In this document: piece by piece, positions 47,982 through 56,119 of the stretch
Numbering within the stretch: the first letter of the stretch is position 1
Layout: every line of letters starts with the position of its first letter
NCBI GenBank assembly: GCA_900764105.1
Contig: CAAFMS010000013.1
Location: 62,001-126,000 of the forward strand
DNA from: Clostridia bacterium
GTDB taxonomy: Bacteria > Bacillota > Clostridia > Christensenellales > Borkfalkiaceae
Direction: 5' to 3'
Length of the DNA stretch: 64,000 bases
Translations under genes and position numbers: made by a program
Notes under the pieces: generated by a model
Databases searched by the model: none
What the model was told of the DNA's origin: nothing
What the model saw: only the letters and a program-made list of their open reading frames with translations

Positions 47982-49184
47982 ATGGATAACTACGTTACAA
48001 GATTTGAAAAATTAGGTTTCGGAATGTTCGTTCATTTCGGTTTATACAGCGTTATCGGTAAGGGCGAATGGGTTCTTGACACGGGTAAGGATATTTCTTC
48101 GGAAAAATACGAAAGTACGCTCCCTGCGAGGTTTAAAATCGCTAAAAACTGGGCGAAAGAACTCGTTGCCACGGCAAAAAAGGGCGGCTGCAAATACATA
48201 ACCCTTACGACGAGACATCACGACGGTTTTTCGCTTTACGATACCAAGGGTTTAAACGACTACGACGCCCCCCATTCGGCTGCGAAAAGAGACCTTATAA
48301 GGGAGTTCGTGGACGAGTGCAACGCGCAGGGGATAGTTCCTTTCTTCTACCACACTCTTCTGGACTGGCATAATAAAGACTTCGAAAACGACTTCCCGAA
48401 GTATATAGATTATCTCGTAAAGAGCGTTGAAATTCTCTGTACGAATTACGGAAAAATCGGCGGTTTATGGTTCGACGGAATGTGGAGCAAGCCGAATGAA
48501 AACTGGCAGGAAGACAGACTTTATTCGATGATAAGGAAATATCAGCCCGAAGCGATGATTATCAACAATACGGGCTTGAGCGAACTCGGCAAAGTCGGAC
48601 ACCCCGAACTCGACAGCGTTACTTTCGAGAGAGGCAAGCCGTCTTTCGTCGATAATTCCGACCGTCACAGAGCGGGCGAAATGTGTCAGATTTTCAACGA
48701 CCATTGGGGATATGCGAAAGAAGATATAAATTATAAATCTATGGGGCAAATTCTCGGAGATTTGGTTGATTGCAGACACTATAACTGCAACTTTCTTCTG
48801 AATACGGGACTTATGGGTAACGGCAAATTAAGGTCGTTCGACAAGTGTTATTACGAGGAAATCGGCAAGTGGATAAAAAAGAATAAGGACTTTATCTACG
48901 ACGTAAAGGATGCCGAAATCGAAGCGGATAACGCTTATATAATGAAGAGCGAAAACGGCAGATATTACGCCGTTATAAAAGACGTGCCTATGGCTGCGAG
49001 CGCGAACGTGCAGGGGGCGAGCGATGTGAAGAAGGTCGTTTTGCATACCGACAGAAAAATAAAGAGCGTTAAATGGCTCGATAACGGCAAGAGAGTTAAA
49101 GTCAGGAAAAATTCGTTTGACGGCGAGCCGTTTATGTACGGCAGAAGTTGGAACGTGAGAGTAGCGGAAATCGTTTTTGAATAA
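47982..49184 (+). CDS. alpha-L-fucosidase, GH29 family
   Basis: A 400-residue glycoside hydrolase. The N-terminal barrel shows FGMFVHFGLYSVIGKGEW, YITLTTRHHDGFSLYDT, and the nucleophile motif GGLWFDGMW (D165). HWGYAKEDINYKS and NCNFLLNTGLMGNGKL follow, all typical of GH29. A C-terminal beta domain (AVIKDVPMAASANVQGA) is present. No signal peptide, so it acts in the cytoplasm on imported fucosylated oligosaccharides. It is on the short side for the family (400-500). GAGGTG precedes the ATG at 47982. Fits a gut habitat with fucosylated mucin or milk glycans. Confidence 0.92.
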   Translation: MDNYVTRFEKLGFGMFVHFGLYSVIGKGEWVLDTGKDISSEKYESTLPARFKIAKNWAKELVATAKKGGCKYITLTTRHHDGFSLYDTKGLNDYDAPHSAAKRDLIREFVDECNAQGIVPFFYHTLLDWHNKDFENDFPKYIDYLVKSVEILCTNYGKIGGLWFDGMWSKPNENWQEDRLYSMIRKYQPEAMIINNTGLSELGKVGHPELDSVTFERGKPSFVDNSDRHRAGEMCQIFNDHWGYAKEDINYKSMGQILGDLVDCRHYNCNFLLNTGLMGNGKLRSFDKCYYEEIGKWIKKNKDFIYDVKDAEIEADNAYIMKSENGRYYAVIKDVPMAASANVQGASDVKKVVLHTDRKIKSVKWLDNGKRVKVRKNSFDGEPFMYGRSWNVRVAEIVFE

Positions 49185-49247
49185 TTTGACAGGCTATTTT
49201 GCTTTATCTTTTGAGTTTGTTTCGGTATGATAAAAGCAAAATAAAAT

Positions 49248-49399
49248 CTTGCCGTCACCTTCGGGGAAGGTGGCTCGGCGAGCAACGGCGAGCCGAGACG
49301 GAAGGGGACAATAAATCAATACTACGTCCTTTTTTGAGACTTTATCCCCTATCGGCGGCTTCGCCGCCACTTCCCCCGAAGGAGGAAGCGTTGCCTGCC
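49248..49399. repeat. dispersed repeat family A, copy 5
   Basis: Begins CTTGCCGTCACCTTCGGGGA and ends ACTTCCCCCGAAGGAGGAAG then CGTTGCCTGCC, the closest relative of copy 1 over the whole length. Confidence 0.8.
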
Positions 49400-49600
49400 G
49401 TTTTTGTTACGGCTTCCGTTTATTTCGTCAACCTGCTTCCTGCCTCTTTTGTTGTTTTGCGACATTTCCTCCGCTTCAACGAAGGAATTTACTCCCGAAG
49501 GAGGAAGCAGCCGTAACACATTGTTTTCCTGTTTTCGGAATATTTGATAAAAAGAGAAATTAGGTAGCAGAATACGATTAAATATGCTATTTAATTACTA

Positions 49601-49638
49601 AAACAGGCGGCGTTTTGCAAAGCAAAACGCCGCCGTTT
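49601..49638. terminator. stem-loop terminator between convergent genes
   Basis: GGCGGCGTTTTGC and GCAAAACGCCGCC form a 13-bp stem with an AAA loop, flanked by AAAC and GTTTC. Serves the fucosidase gene and probably the minus-strand lipoprotein gene. Confidence 0.75.
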
Positions 49639-49704
49639 CTATTGTTTTTTTCTTTTTTGATTTTTTGAAACGAAGTATTTATACAAAACTCGATTTAACG
49701 TTTT

Positions 49705-50340
49705 TTAGCCTTTTTGGGGGCGTTTTTCGAATTTTTCCTGTTCGTCTATAAGGAATTTCGGCGAACTCTTTTCGTCGCTTTCCTTGTCGTATACTATTAC
49801 GTTCCGAGGTTCTTTCTTGTCGGATAAAGACCAGTAGTCCACTATATTTATCTCAACGGTCATTCTCTTGCTGTCCGTATCGACGAAAACTATTTCGTTT
49901 ACCGAGCATTCTCCGACTATCTCGACGCTGACGTATTGAGTAGCGGAGGCGTTCTGCCATTTGCTGTCGAAGCCGAGCGCTATCCAACCGTAATTGTCTT
50001 TCGCCTTGCTGACTTCTTCTTTCGTTATCGGTCTCGACGTAAACGTTTTATAACTCGAACTCTTCGCCGTCCAACTGCTCGAAGTCACCGCGTTTGCCTT
50101 AAACGTCGTTTCGAGTTTCATTTTATCGATATTTACCCAAATTTCCGATATTTTCTTCTTCGCGTCGCCTACTTTGAACGATACCTTGTAGGGAACGTTG
50201 GTAGAGGAGTCTCCCGATGCCGCGAATTTGTAAACTTTCGTTCCCGTAAGCGGGGCGTTTTCGTTTTTGCAACCGCTAAGCGTAGCCGCGGTCATTACTA
50301 CCAAAATAGAGGCGATAATCGCCGTAATAATCCTTTTCAT
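49705..50340 (-). CDS. lipoprotein of unknown function
   Basis: A 211-residue lipoprotein: MKRIITAIIASILVVMTAATLSGCKNE, with the LSGC lipobox cysteine near residue 24. The body is beta-rich (KVYKFAASGDSSTNVPYKVSFKVGDAKKKISEIWVNIDKMKLE... GWIALGFDSKWQNASATQYVSVEIVGEC). This has the look of a discoidin/galactose-binding fold, though I cannot assign it. The acidic/basic C-terminus ends EKFEKRPQKG. AAGGA precedes the ATG. It follows nrdR by 11 bases and shares its transcript. Confidence 0.8.
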   Translation of the reverse strand: MKRIITAIIASILVVMTAATLSGCKNENAPLTGTKVYKFAASGDSSTNVPYKVSFKVGDAKKKISEIWVNIDKMKLETTFKANAVTSSSWTAKSSSYKTFTSRPITKEEVSKAKDNYGWIALGFDSKWQNASATQYVSVEIVGECSVNEIVFVDTDSKRMTVEINIVDYWSLSDKKEPRNVIVYDKESDEKSSPKFLIDEQEKFEKRPQKG

Positions 50341-50351
50341 ATTTTCTGTCC

Positions 50352-50837
50352 TTAAATTTTGTCGTCGGTTTTAGCCGCCGACGCGTTGTCTTTCTGAAGT
50401 TTTTTGATTTCTTTCATAAAGGTCGAAATGTCCTTGAACTGGCGGTAAACCGAAGCGAACCTGACGTAGGCTACTTCGTCGATTTCTTTAAGTCCGTCCA
50501 TTACCATTTCGCCGATTTGTTTAGAAGTGACTTCTTTGTCGAGCGAGTTGTAAACGTTCCTCTGAATATCCTCGACGAGTTTGTCGATTTTCCACATCGG
50601 AACAGGTCTTTTTTCGCACGCCCTTATTATGCCGCTTTTGAGTTTGTTCGGGTCGAACGACTGGCGGTTGCCGTTGTTTTTAACGACTAAAACGGGCGTG
50701 GTCTCTATCGTCTCGTAAGTGGTGAACCGCTTTCCGCAGTTGATACACTCCCTTCTGCGCCTTATAGCCGTTCCGTCTTCCGTCTGTCTCGAATCGATTA
50801 CCTTGCTGTCGATATGACCGCAATACATACATCTCAT
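50352..50837 (-). CDS. nrdR: transcriptional repressor NrdR
   Basis: A 161-residue protein with the NrdR zinc ribbon MRCMYCGHIDSKVIDSR...RRRRECINCGKRFTTYE (two CxxC pairs), followed by the ATP-cone: TPVLVVKNNGNRQSFDPNKLKSGIIRACEKRPV and YVRFASVYRQFKDISTFMKEI. NrdR represses ribonucleotide reductase genes when dATP is high. Length is a little above the usual 150-155 because of a lysine/alanine-rich tail. GAGGAG precedes the ATG. No nrd genes are in view. Confidence 0.97.
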   Translation of the reverse strand: MRCMYCGHIDSKVIDSRQTEDGTAIRRRRECINCGKRFTTYETIETTPVLVVKNNGNRQSFDPNKLKSGIIRACEKRPVPMWKIDKLVEDIQRNVYNSLDKEVTSKQIGEMVMDGLKEIDEVAYVRFASVYRQFKDISTFMKEIKKLQKDNASAAKTDDKI

Positions 50838-51013
50838 ATTAGTCTCCTCGGTCGGTGTTTTCAGGCGTGTTTTTCTTTCGCCTGAAATGCCTGCGGATAT
50901 ATTCTACCACATTTTTTGATTTTTGCAAACAGTTTGACTTTTTATTTCGCTTATTTTTTACTTTTTTGACTAATAATCGTTTGTTTCGGGGCAAAAAGGG
51001 GCATAATTCCGAT

Positions 51014-51364
51014 ATGCTCGTACTTATTCAGATTTTAGTCGCGGTATATTACCTCGCGATAAACGTATATTCTTTCCTGCTTCTTCGCAGTCAGAAAATA
51101 TCCGAGGAAAACGGAGATTGCTCGAAAGTCAGAGATGGGAGCGTGTTTATCGCCGCTATTTTAGGCGGCGCGCTCGGCATTTACATCGCTATGTTCGTAC
51201 TCAAATACCGTATGCGAAGTTTAATGCTCATGGTCTTTATGCCCGTTCTCATCGTGTTTAATCTCTACCTTATAATAGTCGGCTTCGCCAACAATTTCTG
51301 GATAATCACCGATAACGGTTTAAGTCTGTATTATTCTTGTCTGGCACCGATAATCGACTTATAG
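51014..51364 (+). CDS. DUF1294-type membrane protein
   Basis: A 116-residue protein with three to four membrane segments. The central RDGSVFIAAILGGALGIYIAMFVLKYRMRSLMLMVFMPVL matches the DUF1294 pattern (R-x-x...GG-x-x-G-x-x-x-x-M...R/K-H/Y-K), a family of unknown function. The ATG at 51014 starts the first membrane helix. A CATAAT element ends 6 bases upstream and AAAAGGGG lies 14 bases upstream, so the start signal is unclear. Confidence 0.75.
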   Translation: MLVLIQILVAVYYLAINVYSFLLLRSQKISEENGDCSKVRDGSVFIAAILGGALGIYIAMFVLKYRMRSLMLMVFMPVLIVFNLYLIIVGFANNFWIITDNGLSLYYSCLAPIIDL

Positions 51365-51394
51365 AGCGGCTTTTGCGTTGTGATTAGTAAGCGA

Positions 51395-52438
51395 TTAGCC
51401 CAAATCGACCCTTGCGGAGGCGTTCAGAGATAAGTCGGCGAACTCGCCTTTAAGGTAGCGTATATATCCTTCCGCTCCTATCATTGCGGCGTTGTCCGTG
51501 CATAATACCTTTTCGGGCAGAACGAGTTTCAGCCCGTTTTTTTCGCATTCTTTTGCCAGTTTCTCTCTCAGATAACCGTTAGCCGCAACCCCGCCGCCGA
51601 CGGTCACCGTTTTAAGGTTATATTCCTTAGCCGCCTGTATTGCTTTTTCGACGAGTATGTCGAGAGCCGCCGACTGAAACGAAGCCGCGAGATCCGCTCT
51701 CGGCAACTCCTCGCCTTTCTGCTCCTTTCCGTGGGCGTAGTTAATGACTGCCGTTTTCAAACCGCTGTAAGAGAAGTTGTAGCCGCCTTCGCCTTTGAGC
51801 ATTTTCGGCAACTTTATGCTGTTCTGTCCCTCTCTCGCAAGCCTTTCCACGTTCGGACCGCCGGGGTAGTTAAGCCCCAAAACTCTCGCGACTTTGTCGA
51901 ACGCCTCGCCGACCGCGTCGTCCAAAGTCGAGCCGAGTATTTTAAACTCGTCGTAGTCTTTTACGACTATTACCGCGGTATGTCCGCCGCTTGCGAGCAG
52001 GCTTACGAAAGGCGGTTTCAAGTTTTTATCGCTTAAATACGCCGCCGCGAGATGTCCTCTTATGTGCGAGACGGCGATTAGGGGTACGCCCAAAGAGTAG
52101 GCGAGAGTTTTTGCGTAAGAAACGCCTACGAGCAACGCTCCCAAAAGCCCCGCGCCGTAGGTGACGGCAACGGCGTCGATATCTTTTAACGTAAGCCCCG
52201 ACGCCTCTATCGCTTCTTTTACGACGAGCGAAACCGCCGAGGTATGCGCTCTCGACGCTATTTCGGGAACAACGCCGCCGAATCTTATATGTTCGGTCGC
52301 CGAACTCATTATTTTAGAGGACAGAATATCTCTGCCCCCTTTGATTACCGCCGCGCAAGTCTCGTCGCAGGACGATTCTATCGCGAGTATAACCGCGTTT
52401 TCCTTTACGGTAAACGACTTTTTCAAATCCGAGTACAT
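51395..52438 (-). CDS. tsaD: tRNA N6-adenosine threonylcarbamoyltransferase TsaD
   Basis: A 347-residue ASKHA-fold protein: LAIESSCDETCAAVI, VVPEIASRAHTSAV, metal-binding HIRGH (H125, H129), SLLASGGHTAVI, and GGGVAANGYLREKLAKEC near the C-terminus. With TsaB and TsaE it transfers the threonylcarbamoyl group to A37 of ANN-decoding tRNAs (t6A). tsaB and tsaE are not in view. It starts 3 bases after the prfB stop, so it is transcribed with prfB. It has about 13 extra N-terminal residues compared with the usual form. Confidence 0.97.
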   Translation of the reverse strand: MYSDLKKSFTVKENAVILAIESSCDETCAAVIKGGRDILSSKIMSSATEHIRFGGVVPEIASRAHTSAVSLVVKEAIEASGLTLKDIDAVAVTYGAGLLGALLVGVSYAKTLAYSLGVPLIAVSHIRGHLAAAYLSDKNLKPPFVSLLASGGHTAVIVVKDYDEFKILGSTLDDAVGEAFDKVARVLGLNYPGGPNVERLAREGQNSIKLPKMLKGEGGYNFSYSGLKTAVINYAHGKEQKGEELPRADLAASFQSAALDILVEKAIQAAKEYNLKTVTVGGGVAANGYLREKLAKECEKNGLKLVLPEKVLCTDNAAMIGAEGYIRYLKGEFADLSLNASARVDLG

Positions 52439-52441
52439 ATA

Positions 52442-53540
52442 TTAACTCTTTTTCAGATAATCTATAATGAACTGGTCGATGTCTCCGTCCATAACGGCGT
52501 TTACGTTACCCGTTTCGCAGCCCGTTCTGTGGTCTTTGACAAGAGTATAAGGGCAGAATATATAACTTCTTATCTGACTGCCCCATTCGATTTTCTTTAT
52601 TTCGCCTTTGATTTCGCTTGCCTCTTTCATACGCTCTTCCTCGCGTTTTTCGAGAAGTTTGCTTTTAAGCATACGCATAGCCTGTTCTTTGTTCTGAACC
52701 TGACTGCGTTCGTTCTGACAAGCGACGATTATTCCCGTGGGAAGGTGGGTGATTCTTATCGCCGATTCGGTTTTATTGACGTGCTGACCGCCTGCGCCCG
52801 AGGAGCGGTAGGTGTCTACCTTGATTTCGTCGGGTTTGATTTCGATGTCGCCGTCCTCTTCGATTTCGGGCATTACGTCCACGGAGGCGAAAGAGGTCTG
52901 CCTCCTTGCGTTGGCGTCGAACGGCGAAATTCTGACCAAGCGGTGTATACCTTTTTCGGCTTTTAAGTATCCGTAGGCGTTGTCGCCCTCGACTTTGAAA
53001 CATACCGATTTAAGCCCCGCGCCGTCGCCGTCGAGACGGTCGTACTCGGTCAGTTTATAGCCGTGTTTTTCGGCGTAACAAATATACATACGGTAGAGCA
53101 TTTCCGTCCAGTCGCAAGCCTCCGTGCCGCCCGCGCCCGCGTGAAGAGTCATAATCGCGTCGCAGCCGTCGTACTTGCCTTTAAGAAGAGTTCTCAGCCT
53201 TATGTCCTCGATTTCTTTTTCCGCTTCGGTGAGGTCTGCGTCGACTTCCGTAAGTACGCTTTCGTCGTCCTCTTCCTCGGCGAGTTGAATCATTACTTCG
53301 GCGTCCGAAACTGCTTTTTTAGCCCTGTCGAAAACGTCGAGTTTATTTCTGATGCTTTGCGCCTCTCTCGAAACGTGCTTCGATTTTTCGATGTCCGACC
53401 ATACTTCGGGCTTTTCGAGTTCCGCTTCGAGTTCTTTTAATTTAATTCTGAGATTGTCGACGTCAAAGAGAGTATCCTGCCTCTTCCAAAGTCTTGTAAA
53501 GTCCTCTCACTTTTTCTTCGTAAACGTCGTATCTGACCAT
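52442..53540 (-). CDS. prfB: peptide chain release factor 2 with programmed +1 frameshift
   Basis: The first 25 codons (MVRYDVYEEKVRGLYKTLEE...) run from the ATG at 53540 to an in-frame TGA at 53465-53463 in the context CTT-TGA-C. A +1 shift there continues as DVDNLRIKLKELEAELEKPE and gives a 365-residue protein in total. GGT motif: YRSSGAGGQHVNKTESAIRITH contains the GGQ loop that triggers peptide release. The anticodon-like region (SP-F) reads ISPFDANAR, distinct from the stop-reading loop; the domain order is that of RF2. Low RF2 makes the ribosome pause at the TGA and shift, giving autoregulation. GGAGA precedes the ATG. Confidence 0.95.
53463..53468 (-). promoter_or_regulatory. prfB programmed frameshift site (CTT TGA)
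   Basis: On the minus strand codon 25 is CTT and codon 26 TGA, followed by C, as in the classical prfB site. The internal Shine-Dalgarno-like element is GAGGCAGG, ending 8 bases before the CTT codon. That is further than the three-base spacing of the Escherichia coli site. Confidence 0.85.
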
Positions 53541-53672
53541 AATAATCTCCTTTTTCGGGGCGTTTCGTTTTTTTTGTGGCAAATTATCCTTATTTTTTTG
53601 TCGCCCTTTAATATTATTCCTATCTAATATATATCATAAAACGAATTTTGTCAACCGAGTTGACTATCTTTA

Positions 53673-53701
53673 TTGACAATCCGTGTCGGCGATGTTAAAA
53701 T
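53673..53701 (+). promoter_or_regulatory. promoter of the zinc-ribbon gene
   Basis: TTGACA (53673-53678), 17 bases, TAAAAT (53696-53701), with GGGAGGA 12 bases before the ATG. Confidence 0.75.
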
Positions 53702-53721
53702 AGTTCGGGAGGAAAGCAAAA

Positions 53722-53919
53722 ATGCCTTTTTTTGAATACAAATGTAAAAAATGCGGTAACGTGTTCGAGGAATACGTTAAAAAATACGACGAAAGCGTAA
53801 AATGTCCGAAGTGCGGAGAGGAAGCCGAGAAAAATTACAGCGGCAGCGTATATTCCGCGACGGGCAAACCGACTAAAAAGTGTACGGGCAACTGCAAAAC
53901 CTGCGGCGGATGTCACTAA
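53722..53919 (+). CDS. FmdB-type zinc-ribbon protein
   Basis: A 65-residue protein starting MPFFEYKCKKCGNVFEEYVK, then CPKCGEEAEKNYSGSVYSAT. The paired CxxC motifs and the MPxYEYKC start are the FmdB regulatory zinc ribbon. The C-terminus adds CTGNCKTCGGCH, a second cysteine cluster. Members are annotated as putative regulators of amidase genes, with little direct evidence. It is monocistronic with its own promoter. Confidence 0.88.
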   Translation: MPFFEYKCKKCGNVFEEYVKKYDESVKCPKCGEEAEKNYSGSVYSATGKPTKKCTGNCKTCGGCH

Positions 53920-53957
53920 TTTTTAATAAGATTTTTCGTTTTACATTATTATAATTA

Positions 53958-53986
53958 TTGACAAACGCCTTTTTTAATGGTAAAAT
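53958..53986 (+). promoter_or_regulatory. promoter of the LRR lipoprotein gene
   Basis: TTGACA (53958-53963), 17 bases, TAAAAT (53981-53986). Confidence 0.8.
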
Positions 53987-54049
53987 TAACGGGTATATAA
54001 ATAAACTTGTCGCGTTCTTTCGGGACGCGATAATCAAGGTAGGAAAAAA

Positions 54050-55285
54050 ATGAAGAAAATTTTAGCGCTCATTTTATCTTTGACGCTCGCTGCGACTTTG
54101 CTCGTCGGTCTCGCTTCCTGTAAGGACAAAACAAACGGAGACAACGGAAAAGTCGATTACACTTGGGATATTACCGACGGGGTTTTAAACTCCTTTAAAG
54201 TTACCGACAAAGCCAAAGAACTTATTTCGGATAAAAAATACGGCGAACTCGCCACGGGCTTCAATGCGAACAAAGGCGATTCTTTCACCGCCGACACCGT
54301 TAAGACCCTCGACCTTTCAAAGGCGAAAGTTCTCGATAAAAGCGGAAACCTTACGCCCGCGACGATTACCAAAATCAGCGCGAACGCCGTTGCCGACCTT
54401 TCGTATATCGAAGAAATAATAGTTCCCGAGACGGTTACCGAAATTGAACTCGGAGCGTTTTCGAACCTTTCGTCGCTCAAAAAGATAACTCTTCCGTTTG
54501 CGGGCAGCAAGAAAGGCGCGCAGGCAGAGAAAAAGTTGTTCGGATATATTTTCGGAACGGCTTCTTCCGCTTCGCTCACTTCTTGCACTCAGACCTATAA
54601 CGGCGGAGACAAAGACAATACCGCAACCTACTACGTTCCGACTTCGCTCGAAACGGTTGTAATTACCGGCGAAATCAAGAAAGGGACGGAAACGGTTAAG
54701 TACTATATCGAGGACGGAAAACAGATAAAGGTTACCGAGACCAATAAGGGCGAAGGTAAAGAGATATTAACCAAGGACGTTGACAGTTACGCCGACAACG
54801 CTGTTATGCCGTACGCTTTTTGCGGAATTACTACCGTCAAGGACGTAACGGTTACGGGCGGCGCGATATTCGACGGAACGTTCAAGGGTTGTACTTCTCT
54901 TAAAAACGTGACTGTAAACGGCGAAAGCGTAGTAATCGGCAGGAGCGCGTTCGACGGCTGTACTTCGCTTAAAGAAGGATTGTTTAAAAAGGTAACCGAA
55001 ATCGGCGAGGGGGCTTTCAAAGGTTGTACTTCGCTCGGAAAATCTACCGATTACGCGATAGGAAATCTCGATCTTAGCAACGTGACGAAGATAGACGAAA
55101 GCGCGTTCGACGGTTGTACCGAAATGACTACCCTTACTTTAAACGCGAGTATTGTTCCTGCGAACAAGGCGTTTAACGGATGTTCGAAACTTATCGAAGT
55201 CAAGAAGGGAGACGTTAAGTTGGAGATCAAAAAGGACGATAAGATTTTCACGAACTGCAACGAAAAATTATACAAAAAGGACTGA
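54050..55285 (+). CDS. leucine-rich-repeat (BspA/TpLRR-type) lipoprotein
   Basis: A 411-residue exported lipoprotein: MKKILALILSLTLAATLLVGLASCKDK with lipobox LASC (cysteine near residue 24). The C-terminal half carries BspA-type repeats of about 23 residues with the consensus AF-x-GCTSL-x-x-x-x: YAFCGITTVKDV, TFKGCTSLKNV, AFDGCTSLKEG, AFKGCTSLGKS, AFDGCTEMTTL, AFNGCSKLIEV. Earlier repeats (LSYIEEIIVPETVTEIELGAFSNLSSLKKITLP) are more typical LRR_5 units. Such surface proteins mediate adhesion or protein contacts. AAGGTAGG precedes the ATG and a strong terminator follows. Confidence 0.9.
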   Translation: MKKILALILSLTLAATLLVGLASCKDKTNGDNGKVDYTWDITDGVLNSFKVTDKAKELISDKKYGELATGFNANKGDSFTADTVKTLDLSKAKVLDKSGNLTPATITKISANAVADLSYIEEIIVPETVTEIELGAFSNLSSLKKITLPFAGSKKGAQAEKKLFGYIFGTASSASLTSCTQTYNGGDKDNTATYYVPTSLETVVITGEIKKGTETVKYYIEDGKQIKVTETNKGEGKEILTKDVDSYADNAVMPYAFCGITTVKDVTVTGGAIFDGTFKGCTSLKNVTVNGESVVIGRSAFDGCTSLKEGLFKKVTEIGEGAFKGCTSLGKSTDYAIGNLDLSNVTKIDESAFDGCTEMTTLTLNASIVPANKAFNGCSKLIEVKKGDVKLEIKKDDKIFTNCNEKLYKKD

Positions 55286-55332
55286 GCGGAATAAGTTATT
55301 TTCGCTGAAAACGAATAAATAAAGAGACGGAA

Positions 55333-55374
55333 TGCCCGTTGAAAATCGAAAGATTTTCAACGGGCGTTTTTTTT
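55333..55374 (+). terminator. terminator of the LRR lipoprotein gene
   Basis: GCCCGTTGAAAATC and GATTTTCAACGGGC form a 14-bp stem around a GAAA loop, followed by eight T residues. Confidence 0.92.
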
Positions 55375-55424
55375 ACGTTTTTCTCTTTTGCTTTTTCGGG
55401 GTGACAGACGTCGGAATAAAATCT

Positions 55425-55465
55425 TGCTTTTACCTGCTTTCCCCTCTGGGGCAGGCAAGAAAGAC
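55425..55465. repeat. fragment of dispersed repeat family A
   Basis: CTTGCTTTTACCTGCTTTCC and CCTCTGGGGCAGGCAAG resemble one end of family A copy 3, without the partner end. Confidence 0.45.
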
Positions 55466-55582
55466 AAGAAATTTGAAACTCGACGAAGGACTCAATAATT
55501 TTTTGTTTACCATATCGTTGCACCGCAAAAAGACTTTTATTTTCCCCGAAAAAAAATTTTTAGAAAACAATGCACAACGGTC

Positions 55583-55610
55583 TTGATATATTTTTTTCCC
55601 GTGCTATACT
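55583..55610 (+). promoter_or_regulatory. promoter of the phage head operon
   Basis: TTGATA (55583-55588), 16 bases, TATACT (55605-55610). The palindrome GCCGAATTCGGC (55614-55625) lies at the predicted start point and could be an operator. Confidence 0.65.
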
Positions 55611-55641
55611 GTCGCCGAATTCGGCAGAAAAGGAGGGTTTA

Positions 55642-55932
55642 ATGGATGAAAAGACAAGACGGGAAATAGAAAACGCCCTTAAAAAACGCGCCGTCGGCTA
55701 CGACACCGAGGAAACCGTAGAAGAGTTTTCCGAAAACGACGGAGAGGTCGTTCTCACAAAACGTAAAGTGACGAAGAAGTCCGTTCCGCCCGATATTTCA
55801 GCGGCGAAACTTCTGCTCGATATGGACGAAGGCGAGACGGATCTTTCCGCTCTTTCCGACGAACAACTCAAAGAAGAAAAAAACAGGCTCTTAAAGTTAT
55901 TAGAGGAGGTAAACGAAAATGAAAGTAACTAA
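55642..55932 (+). CDS. terminase small subunit-like protein (C-terminal TerS type)
   Basis: A 96-residue protein. EETVEEFSENDGEVVLTKRK, then VTKKSVPPDISAAKLLLD, and a final charged helix LSDEQLKEEKNRLLKLLEE. The KKVTKK-x-x-PPD-x-x-A-x-x-x-L stretch is what ends many Bacillota prophage small terminases, but the usual N-terminal helix-turn-helix is absent or very short (residues 1-20, MDEKTRREIENALKKRAVGY). It may recognise packaging DNA or regulate the large subunit. AAGGAGGG precedes the ATG at 55642. First gene of the head operon. Confidence 0.65.
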   Translation: MDEKTRREIENALKKRAVGYDTEETVEEFSENDGEVVLTKRKVTKKSVPPDISAAKLLLDMDEGETDLSALSDEQLKEEKNRLLKLLEEVNENESN

Positions 55933-56119
55933 ATGTAACATTGCTATCAAATGCGACGTTGACGGCTGCGGCAATTTAGCCACGCAGGATATATCGTTCG
56001 ACGGCAAAACCGTTCAGATGCGATTCTGCGACGAGTGCTTCAGAAAAATCAGGGAAGCAGTCGCAATGCGGAAAAACGACGAAGAGGTAAAGAATGAAAA
56101 AGACAAAACCCGAAAGTAA
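55919..56119 (+). CDS. small zinc-ribbon-like phage protein
   Basis: A 66-residue protein: KCNIAIKCDVDGCGNLATQDISFDGKTVQMRFCDECFRKIREA. Two cysteine pairs (C13/C17 in CDVDGC and C37/C40 in CDEC) suggest a zinc ribbon. It overlaps the terS-like gene by 14 bases and the portal gene by 26 bases. AGAGGAGGT lies 8 bases before the ATG. It stands where the large terminase is normally found. No function known. Confidence 0.75.
   Translation: MKVTKCNIAIKCDVDGCGNLATQDISFDGKTVQMRFCDECFRKIREAVAMRKNDEEVKNEKDKTRK

Larger units (their letters stand above)
49185..49704. other. non-coding gap with repeat A copy 5 and a terminator
   Basis: No gene is seen in 520 bases. Repeat A copy 5 occupies 49248-49399, a further end fragment (TCCCGAAGGAGGAAGCAG) lies near 49493-49511, and a terminator lies at 49601-49638. 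Confidence 0.65.
55286..55641. other. gap with terminator, repeat fragment and phage promoter
   Basis: No gene is seen. It contains the terminator 55333-55374, a family A fragment near 55425-55465, and the promoter of the phage operon at 55583-55610. A 12-bp palindrome (GCCGAATTCGGC, 55614-55625) lies over the expected transcript start. Confidence 0.65.

Noticed and set aside
49199..49516. 105-codon open frame on the plus strand
   Set aside because: Produced by repeat A copy 5 and its end fragment; composition is not protein-like.
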